In this document: positions 31,776-38,068 of the stretch, piece after piece
How the letters are laid out: each line of letters begins with the position of its first letter
How positions within the stretch are numbered: the stretch's first letter is position 1
Notes under the pieces: model-generated
Seen by the model: the letters and a program-made list of their open reading frames with translations, nothing else
Databases searched by the model: none
Told to the model about the DNA's origin: nothing
Position numbers and translations under genes: made by a program
DNA from: Clostridia bacterium
GTDB lineage: Bacteria; Bacillota; Clostridia; Christensenellales; Aristaeellaceae
Length of the DNA stretch: 64,000 nt
Assembly: GCA_017509255.1 (NCBI GenBank)
Contig: JAFWQA010000002.1
Coordinates: forward strand, 1-64,000
Direction of reading: 5' to 3'

Positions 31776-32690
31776 TCAGGGCATGATCAACAGCTCTTCC
31801 ATACGCCTGTCCGAGGGCGCCATTTCGAAATGCACATCACCGATCAGTTCGCCCGTGCGGGCATCGATGCGGACAAAGATGTAGAGGGGCGCGCTGCCTC
31901 CGAAGGCCTCCCGGTCCTGATCCGACTGCCTGTCCAGCCGGTCAAACTCCCTGTCCGAGACGGCGGCGCCGGAACGGCAGAGCCTGTGGAATTCGGCATC
32001 CCCGGCGAGATCATAGACCAGGTCCCAGACAGGCCTGCCGCTGCCGGCGGGAATGTGGGTCACATCCAGATCCAGGCCGATGTGCGCTGTCAGTTCCTTC
32101 TTCCAGCCGTCCACGGCCTCAATGGCCCTGATGGCCGCTGATTCCGCTTCTTTCTGGGAAAGGAAGGTCTCATCCGGCAGCACCAGTTCCTGCAGCATCA
32201 GGTCCCGGACGGGAACAAGATAGGTGTTATTGGGGTCCGCAAGGTACGCGTTGTCTTCCTCGGACAGGCTCTGCAGCAGAGACAGCCATTTTTCCCGCAG
32301 GCGGTAAAGCGCGTCATGGGTATGCGGCGTCAGCTTATACTCGCGGTTCAGGTTTTCGGCGGGGTGTTCCCGGCGCGGCTCGGAAACATGCAGGAAATGA
32401 CCTTCGGGATCCACGTCGCCGCTGAAACCGCTGCGCATATCCTCCGGCCGAATCTTCCAGGAGACTTCGAAATGCCATGCCCCGGTCTCTTCATTGAATG
32501 TCAGATATTCCAGAACCAGCCCATCCCGGGGGCAGCTCATGACCTCTTCCGCCCGGGAGAGAACGATCTCCTGAATCTCCGCCCTGCCCAGCTCCGCATA
32601 TGCGGGAGTCAGGGAGAAGAATATGCAGACTGCCGTCAGGCAGCAGATCATACGAAGGGATATCCGATTCCGTGTAGATATTTGTTTCAT
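31776..32690 (-). CDS. Secreted protein of unknown function
   Basis: A signal peptide ends around TPAYA. The mature part (about 275 aa) has two segments in which a helix-rich stretch precedes a beta hairpin, for example SCPRDGLVLEYLTF...WHFEVSW and APLYIFVRIDARTGELIGDVHF. The latter resembles the PepSY-type fold, but this is a weak match. GGAGG precedes the ATG. Upstream and 23 bases from the propeller/solute-binding lipoprotein; the pair probably works together at the cell surface. Confidence 0.6.
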   Translation of the reverse strand: MKQISTRNRISLRMICCLTAVCIFFSLTPAYAELGRAEIQEIVLSRAEEVMSCPRDGLVLEYLTFNEETGAWHFEVSWKIRPEDMRSGFSGDVDPEGHFLHVSEPRREHPAENLNREYKLTPHTHDALYRLREKWLSLLQSLSEEDNAYLADPNNTYLVPVRDLMLQELVLPDETFLSQKEAESAAIRAIEAVDGWKKELTAHIGLDLDVTHIPAGSGRPVWDLVYDLAGDAEFHRLCRSGAAVSDREFDRLDRQSDQDREAFGGSAPLYIFVRIDARTGELIGDVHFEMAPSDRRMEELLIMP

Positions 32691-32860
32691 GTTGGTTCCT
32701 CCTTGTGCCGGATCACTGCCCCTTCCTGCCGGAAAGGGGCTTTCACTTTATCTGACGAAGGAAACGTCCCGAAATTTGCATTCCGGAGAAAAAACAGTAA
32801 TGAATATTTCAGGCCGTTTTTCTGTGCATGATGATAAAATGGGGAAAAGAGAAAAAACTA

Positions 32861-32887
32861 TTGTTATTGTATATACAATGTGATAAT
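32861..32887 (+). promoter_or_regulatory. Promoter with a 14-bp palindrome upstream of the small regulator-like gene
   Basis: ATTGTATATACAAT (32866-32879) is a perfect palindrome. It lies immediately before TGTGATAAT (extended -10 form, 32879-32887). A repressor bound there would cover the promoter. Confidence 0.5.
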
Positions 32888-33031
32888 ATCGAGATGAAAA
32901 AAGTTGAGTATGGACAGAAAAAGTCCTGCGGGATCTGATCCCTGGAACGATTGGCGTAGAACCGGACGATGTGAGAAGGTGGAATTCAGGGCCGTCCGGA
33001 GGCCGAGCATTGACATCAAGGAGGACATAAA

Positions 33032-33253
33032 ATGAGATTCGTAGTCAAAGAAAAGACAAAGGGAGAAAAGAAGTTTAATCAAAGTGAATATGTTGATGGA
33101 TATCGCCGGGAGAACATCAAACAGATTGGATTAGGAATCAACAGGGTAACGGAGGCCGATTTGCTGGAATGGCTGGATCGGCAGGAAAACAAGCAAGGGT
33201 ATATCAAACAGTTGATTCGGGAGGATATGGAGAGAAAAAAGAAAGATGAATGA
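33032..33253 (+). CDS. Small ribbon-helix-helix-like protein (73 aa)
   Basis: The C-terminal part, INRVTEADLLEWLDRQENKQGYIKQLIREDM, has the strand-helix-helix pattern of small Arc/MetJ-like proteins common on mobile elements. It is basic with no signal. AAGGAGG lies seven bases before the ATG. A perfect palindrome in the upstream promoter would suit autoregulation. AT-rich composition and orphan context suggest an element remnant. Confidence 0.65.
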   Translation: MRFVVKEKTKGEKKFNQSEYVDGYRRENIKQIGLGINRVTEADLLEWLDRQENKQGYIKQLIREDMERKKKDE

Positions 33254-33338
33254 CAGCAAAATAAAAACTGCTGTGTTTATCGTACAGATGTCCGCAGATT
33301 TATTGCAGGATATATTTAGAAGGAAATGCGGAAGATGA
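33246..33338 (+). CDS. Possible 30-aa peptide overlapping the RHH-like gene
   Basis: ATG at 33246 overlaps the end of the 73-aa gene and gives MNDSKIKTAVFIVQMSADLL and ten more residues. AT-rich codons match the gene before it. No independent ribosome binding site is clear; coupling to the upstream gene is possible. Could be chance. Confidence 0.25.
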   Translation: MNDSKIKTAVFIVQMSADLLQDIFRRKCGR

Positions 33339-33427
33339 AGCACGGCTTTATAAGCGATATGTATATGCTGCGGGAGCACTGCGACGACACGCAGCACGGG
33401 ATCATCAGAAAAAAGGACCGGGGCTGA
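33335..33427 (+). CDS. Possible 30-aa peptide, overlapping start
   Basis: ATG at 33335 overlaps the preceding stop (ATGA). AGAAGGA lies upstream. It encodes MKHGFISDMYMLREHCDDTQ and ten more residues. It ends inside the hairpin of a minus-strand terminator. Listed only because the three frames are chained by overlapping starts and stops. Confidence 0.25.
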   Translation: MKHGFISDMYMLREHCDDTQHGIIRKKDRG

Positions 33428-33443
33428 CGGGTGTCAGCTCCGG
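33404..33443 (-). terminator. Terminator of the 63-aa membrane protein
   Basis: CCGGAGCTGAC / GTCAGCCCCGG with a 4-base loop, then TCCTTTTTT on the minus strand. Confidence 0.75.
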
Positions 33444-33625
33444 CCCTTGCGTTCTATGCGCTTCAGCGAGTCAGAGATATCGCTGAGATAGTCGATTGGA
33501 AATTTGGCTCTCATGATGGCGAAGAAAAGGATCACAGTAGAAAAAATAACTGATGGTACAAGACCAAAGATACAGGTAATGGCACATTGACCGACCACGA
33601 ATGCTAAGCCAATCAGGATATCCAC
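33434..33625 (-). CDS. Small membrane protein (63 aa)
   Basis: One long or two short hydrophobic segments fill residues 3-40 (LIGLAFVVGQCAITCIFGLV...IFSTVILFFAIM), followed by a basic C-terminus. GTG start with AAGGAGGT upstream. A TTGACA and TATAAT (33652-33678, 15-bp spacer) precede it and a terminator follows, so it is a single-gene unit. Family not recognised; resembles small phage or element membrane proteins. Confidence 0.6.
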   Translation of the reverse strand: MDILIGLAFVVGQCAITCIFGLVPSVIFSTVILFFAIMRAKFPIDYLSDISDSLKRIERKGRS

Positions 33626-33651
33626 TGTAATTCAACCTCCTTCATAAATAT

Positions 33652-33678
33652 ATTATATAGAAGCCATCTGCCTGTCAA
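33652..33678 (-). promoter_or_regulatory. Promoter of the 63-aa membrane protein
   Basis: Minus strand TTGACA, 15-bp spacer, TATAAT (TAATAT at 17 bp is the alternative). Confidence 0.5.
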
Positions 33679-33788
33679 GAAATGAGGAAGTGAGCGCCAA
33701 TAGCATTCTCTCGTTTTTAAGATGAAGATGATAACTGCTCCTGAAGCCTGTCACTATATTTTTATTTATTCTTATTAAGCAGCAGGGC

Positions 33789-35822
33789 TTATTTTACGAC
33801 CTCGGCTACAAAACGGTCAAAGACATCCTCTGAGGTGACCGCTTTCAGGCAGCGGATAAAGATTTCCGCTTTTTCTTCTTCCCCAAGCCAAAGTGCGCCG
33901 CCGCTGCTTTCCCAGACGGGAGCCATTTCGGAATTTACGGCTGCATGGAAGGCGGCAAAGGCCTCCACGCCGTAGGTATCACGCAGCCAGGTCAGAAATT
34001 TATATCCTACCGGGTATGCCATTTCATGGGACAGATGCAGGCAGAAGGTGTGGCCGAAATCGGCGCGGGCTTCTTCGGAAAGGAAAGACCAGTCAAAGCC
34101 GGGATCCTCATACCAGTTGTAACGGCCGGGAAAGCGCGCAATCGTGATCGGCAGGGAAATCATTTCCGCAAAACCTTCATGCCACGGGGAGGATGTCACA
34201 CTGAAGGTGACAGGATCCATGTATTCCAGGGCATGGGTCCCCTCATGGGAGAGAGCATACCAGTTTTCTTCCTCCGAAAGAAAGCAGCTGTCTTCATTCA
34301 GCTCAATGGTAGGCGGTGCTTCACTGTCGAGGAAATAGGGATAAAGGTTTTCCGCAATACTGAGGGCATATTTTGTTTCTCTCGCGCATGAGCCGAGATA
34401 GGGCAGGACGGCTTCCTTCACGCTGCTCCACAGTTCCGGCAATTTTTCCGTAAAAGAGACAGGAAGGTCAAAATCCTGCGGTGCCGTTACATCCAAACCC
34501 GCAAACTCGAAGTGGTTTACAGTCTGGAAACGGAAATAATTCATAGTCCCGCCGGGAACCACATAATCCTCCAGGGTGACTCTCGGAACCAGAATGCGCC
34601 ATGTTTCTACGGGCTTATCCGATCGGGAAAGTCCGGTATCGTAGAAATAGGGTAAAAGCATAGTGGCATAATAATCATTGGCGTATTTGTAGGACATGAC
34701 CACATATGACTGAGGAATGACTACATACTGCGCGGAGACACCATTCTCAAGCTTTATCCATGTTCCTTCTGACGGGTGCCAGACTCCGTTTCCGTCCGAA
34801 AAGACCGGAGATGCGGGGAACAGGAAAAGCTTCAGGTCCTTTGCCTTTTCAATGGAAACCTTTTCTGCTTCCTCAAACCGGAATGCGAAAGAACCGGATA
34901 CTTCCTGCCAGGCGATCAGCCGGTTTTCCGCGTCATAGAAACGCAGAACAGACTCGCCGCCGGTATATCCGGCGCCGTAAACGCCGTCCATTCTTTCCTG
35001 CCGGGGACAGAACTCCGCAAACAGTTTACTGGGTACGGCCATCTGCTCTGCCTGAACGGTTCCGGTCTGCTGAATGATGATGCTGCCGATATCCTGATCC
35101 AAGTCGGCATTTTGCACGGGGACAGGCTTTCCGGACGGAGCCGGCGCGTTTTCTGTATCCGTGCGGAAGGGCGGCAGTTTTGCTTCCTGGAACTCCGGAA
35201 CCGTGAAGTCTTCCACCGGCCCGTCGCAGGGGAAGCAGGAGAAACCGTTTTCCCAGGCGTATGACATCAGCAGCCCGTTCCCGGGGGCATAAACGGTACA
35301 GTCTGTATTCCGATGGATCGGCTTGTCCAGTTCTGTCACTCCGCGGCCCTCCAGCAGGGATATGCTGCCGCAGTCTGTGAATGCCTCATGCCCGATCTTT
35401 TTGACGCTGTCCGGAATGTAGACGTCCCGGCAGAACATATTGCAGAAAGCCTTTTCTCCGATCGTTTCGATCCCGTCAGGGATCCGGACGAAGGTGAGGC
35501 CCGCAGGAACGGTGAGCAGCGTTTTTCCATCCATATCTGTCAGAAAGCCGTCCACGGAGGACAGGAAAGTCTGACCGGGCTCTGTTTCCAGACGCCTGAG
35601 CCAGTACATGCCCGAGAAGGCGCCCGGCTCCACCCCGGCAACGGGCAGACCATCCAGCTGCGCGGGGATCGTGAGCGTTTCATCCCAGAACTCTGAACAG
35701 CCGGTGATGAGACAGCCGCTTCCGTCCTCCGTCGGACGGAAGGTGAATTCCGGATCAGCGGAAGCACAGGCCAGCAGGCAGCAAAGCAGAAGGATACCGC
35801 AGGCGGCAAGAAGCTTTTTCAT
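33789..35822 (-). CDS. Secreted BspA-like LRR protein with zinc-metallopeptidase-like domain
   Basis: A signal peptide (LLCCLLACASA) is followed by BspA-type LRR units (LTFVRIPDGIETIGEKAFCN, YIPDSVKKIGHEAFTDC) in residues about 45-190. The C-terminal half contains ALSHEGTHALEY with HEGTH at 526-530, a gluzincin HExxH, and HEGFAEM about 20 residues later with a candidate third-ligand Glu (549 or 553). The length after the motif fits an M1/M4-like or M61-like alpha subdomain. LRR presentation of a peptidase at the surface is unusual. The LASC-like end is not a clear lipobox. Confidence 0.7.
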   Translation of the reverse strand: MKKLLAACGILLLCCLLACASADPEFTFRPTEDGSGCLITGCSEFWDETLTIPAQLDGLPVAGVEPGAFSGMYWLRRLETEPGQTFLSSVDGFLTDMDGKTLLTVPAGLTFVRIPDGIETIGEKAFCNMFCRDVYIPDSVKKIGHEAFTDCGSISLLEGRGVTELDKPIHRNTDCTVYAPGNGLLMSYAWENGFSCFPCDGPVEDFTVPEFQEAKLPPFRTDTENAPAPSGKPVPVQNADLDQDIGSIIIQQTGTVQAEQMAVPSKLFAEFCPRQERMDGVYGAGYTGGESVLRFYDAENRLIAWQEVSGSFAFRFEEAEKVSIEKAKDLKLFLFPASPVFSDGNGVWHPSEGTWIKLENGVSAQYVVIPQSYVVMSYKYANDYYATMLLPYFYDTGLSRSDKPVETWRILVPRVTLEDYVVPGGTMNYFRFQTVNHFEFAGLDVTAPQDFDLPVSFTEKLPELWSSVKEAVLPYLGSCARETKYALSIAENLYPYFLDSEAPPTIELNEDSCFLSEEENWYALSHEGTHALEYMDPVTFSVTSSPWHEGFAEMISLPITIARFPGRYNWYEDPGFDWSFLSEEARADFGHTFCLHLSHEMAYPVGYKFLTWLRDTYGVEAFAAFHAAVNSEMAPVWESSGGALWLGEEEKAEIFIRCLKAVTSEDVFDRFVAEVVK

Positions 35823-35982
35823 GGTTTTGCATTCCTTTCCCGTACGTCAAAAAGGCCCTTTGGATGACTGTCCCGTCCGCAGCCTCCCGGCTGCAGAGAA
35901 ACAGGCACGGACAAAAAATATTTTAGCATGGCGGAAGATCCGGCCTGTAAAACAGTCTTTCCGGTATATTTGCAATGCAAAC

Positions 35983-36018
35983 AAAAAGAAAAGGGCAGCT
36001 CCGAAACCGGAACTGCCC
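35983..36018 (-). terminator. Terminator of the 142-aa secreted protein
   Basis: GGGCAGTTCCGG / (C)CGGAGCTGCCC with a short loop then TTTTCTTTTTG on the minus strand. Confidence 0.75.
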
Positions 36019-36048
36019 GTGAAGACGGACGGCATGCGATCCGCCCCG

Positions 36049-36477
36049 TTATTCCTCCGCGATCTCATAACCGTACATGCCGTCGCGGCCCACCAGGAGG
36101 CCTTTGTACAGCTCGACCGACATGATGTACGCGCCCTCGGGCGTTTCAAAGGAATACAGCCATGTGCCGCCGGTGACCATGGTATCGTTTTCCCGCCCGG
36201 TGACCACTCCGCGCATGGCCAGCGTGCGGATCCTTTCCGCCTCAGATTCCGAAAGCTCATATTCAACAGGCCCGATCTCGCAGTCCACGGTATAGCCCTT
36301 GATGACCGCGGTCTCCAGGGCATCGGGGACCCCGTGGAAGAACTGCCACACCGGAATGCTTTCCGTATTTACCGGAGCCGGTTCCGGATCCTGACGGATT
36401 CCCGCCGAAGGAGCGGAGAAGGCCAGAGCAGCGATCAGCAGTACCGCAACGGCTGAAAGAAGACAGAGATTTTTCAT
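36049..36477 (-). CDS. Secreted protein of unknown function (142 aa)
   Basis: A signal peptide of about 23 residues (LLIAALAFSAPSAG) and a small mixed alpha-beta domain. The segment MVTGGTWLYSFETPEGAYIMSVELYKGLL looks like a beta sheet. GGAGG precedes the ATG. It is transcribed as its own unit upstream of the LRR-metallopeptidase, whose gene starts about 220 bases further on. Family not recognised. Confidence 0.6.
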   Translation of the reverse strand: MKNLCLLSAVAVLLIAALAFSAPSAGIRQDPEPAPVNTESIPVWQFFHGVPDALETAVIKGYTVDCEIGPVEYELSESEAERIRTLAMRGVVTGRENDTMVTGGTWLYSFETPEGAYIMSVELYKGLLVGRDGMYGYEIAEE

Positions 36478-36788
36478 GATCGTTTCCTCCCTTGTTCCCG
36501 TTCTTTTCCGTTCACTCTGTCAGACGGAGAAGCAGGAGAAAAGTTCCGTGCGGAAGGATTTTTTTATGAATGCTTTATCCTGTTGAGCCGGTCGGAATAA
36601 AATGCCTTATTTTTCAGACCTTACCCTGTATTTTGCCGGGTCCTGACTGTATAATCATGCATAAAGAGGGAAGGCGGATAATACGGGGAAGAGGAGAAAG
36701 CAGATGATATGTGAAAGACTCGGATAACGCATGGATGAAGGACAGACGGTCCGGCGCGTTACCGGATAAACGGAGGAAGGAGAACGAC

Positions 36789-37490
36789 ATGGGCAACAGT
36801 GAGATCAAAACAAATCTGCTCCGCGCGGAGCCTGATTACAGGAAGAGGATGGGGAGCTATACGCTCCGCGATACGCTGACCGCGCTGGGATACTATCTCC
36901 TGATGATGGCCGCATATTACTTCATGGGAAGGCACATGGCCGCGACAGGGCAGTATTACGTGGTGCCGGTGAACTTCATCGGGATGATCCTGATCCCGCT
37001 GCTGATCTGCCGCAGGCCTTCAGCCCTGGGCCTCTGCAGGAAGAACCTGAAGAAGTCTCTGACAGTTTCGGGCATTCTCGGAGCGCTGATCCTGCTCGGT
37101 ATCGCGGTCGTGCCCGGCATGATCTCCGGGGCGCGTCTGCTGCCCCTTCCGAAGCTTGCGTACAATCTGATGTACTATCTGATCGTGATCGGGCTCTCCG
37201 AGGAGATCGCTTTCCGGGGGTTCATTCAGCCAAGGCTTTTCCCGGCCCTGAAGAGGGAATGGCTCGCGGTCCTGGCCGGAGGGGTCCTGTTTGTGCTGTC
37301 GCATTATCCTTTTCAGATGGCCATGCGGAATATGTCCTTTACGGAATACCTGCCCACCTTCCTTGAGAACGCGCCGTTCCAGTTCCTCTGGCATCTGGTG
37401 TTCACGGCGCTGTACCGCCGGTATGACAATATCTGGGGCAGCGCGCTGCTGCACGGCCTGATCGATATGAGCATGGGCCTTTTCGCCTGA
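36789..37490 (+). CDS. CPBP-family intramembrane metalloprotease
   Basis: A 233-aa protein with about seven membrane segments. The CPBP (Abi/CAAX protease) signature is LSEEIAFRGFIQPRLF, with the two later motifs VLSHYPFQMA and SALLHGLIDMS supplying His ligands. The family includes prenyl-protein endopeptidases and bacteriocin self-immunity proteins. AAGGAG lies six bases before the ATG at 36789; an ATG at 36711 gives a longer reading without a site. Stands alone, so no bacteriocin link is visible. Confidence 0.82.
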   Translation: MGNSEIKTNLLRAEPDYRKRMGSYTLRDTLTALGYYLLMMAAYYFMGRHMAATGQYYVVPVNFIGMILIPLLICRRPSALGLCRKNLKKSLTVSGILGALILLGIAVVPGMISGARLLPLPKLAYNLMYYLIVIGLSEEIAFRGFIQPRLFPALKREWLAVLAGGVLFVLSHYPFQMAMRNMSFTEYLPTFLENAPFQFLWHLVFTALYRRYDNIWGSALLHGLIDMSMGLFA

Positions 37491-37587
37491 CGCAGGGCTT
37501 CTCCTGTGCTGTTTGCGCATTTGCCGGAAATAGGCTATTATAAAAAAAGAGATGAAAAGAAAATGACCGGAATGCAGGAGGTGCGAT

Positions 37588-38064
37588 ATGGCCTGGAAAC
37601 GTCTGTATTCACTGCCGGGGGCCTATGGGGCCACCAACTATTATGATGAGGAAAACCGCTTTGTCGGTTTCAGTATGCCGGGAGCCGGAGATTCCGTGAC
37701 CTATTACAATCCGGACGGAACGGTTTCCGGCTACAGTCTGGAGAGCGCCTTCGGCGGACGCGCCTACTACAGCCCGGACGGAACGACCCAGGGCTACAGC
37801 GCGCCCGGCGCCTTTTCCGCCACCAACTTCTATTCGCCGGACGGGCAGCTGAGCGGCTATAGTATGCCGGGCGTGCCGGGCGGGGCGAACATCTACAAAG
37901 AGGACAGCCCGGAGGAGCCGGATCCCTTTGAGGATGAGGACACGCCGGATGAGCCGGAGCCCTTCGATCCGCTGAATGCGCTGGATCCTCTCAACCAGAT
38001 CGATCCCCTGGGCGACGGCTATGATATCGATCCCTTCGACGCGGAGGACAGGGGAAGGTACTGA
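37588..38064 (+). CDS. YxPDG-repeat protein (158 aa)
   Basis: Four repeats of 22-23 residues fit the pattern (Y/F)-Y-x-P-D-G-x(3)-G-(Y/F)-S-x-P-G-A, e.g. YYSPDGTTQGYSAPGAF, over residues 18-105. An acidic tail rich in DPL, PDEPEPFD follows. There is no signal peptide. The repeats resemble MORN or YD-type beta-hairpins. GCAGGAGG precedes the ATG. Promoter TTGCGC-N17-TATTAT at 37513-37541. It converges with the large BspA-like gene, four bases apart, without a visible terminator. Function unknown. Confidence 0.65.
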   Translation: MAWKRLYSLPGAYGATNYYDEENRFVGFSMPGAGDSVTYYNPDGTVSGYSLESAFGGRAYYSPDGTTQGYSAPGAFSATNFYSPDGQLSGYSMPGVPGGANIYKEDSPEEPDPFEDEDTPDEPEPFDPLNALDPLNQIDPLGDGYDIDPFDAEDRGRY

Positions 38065-38068
38065 AACG

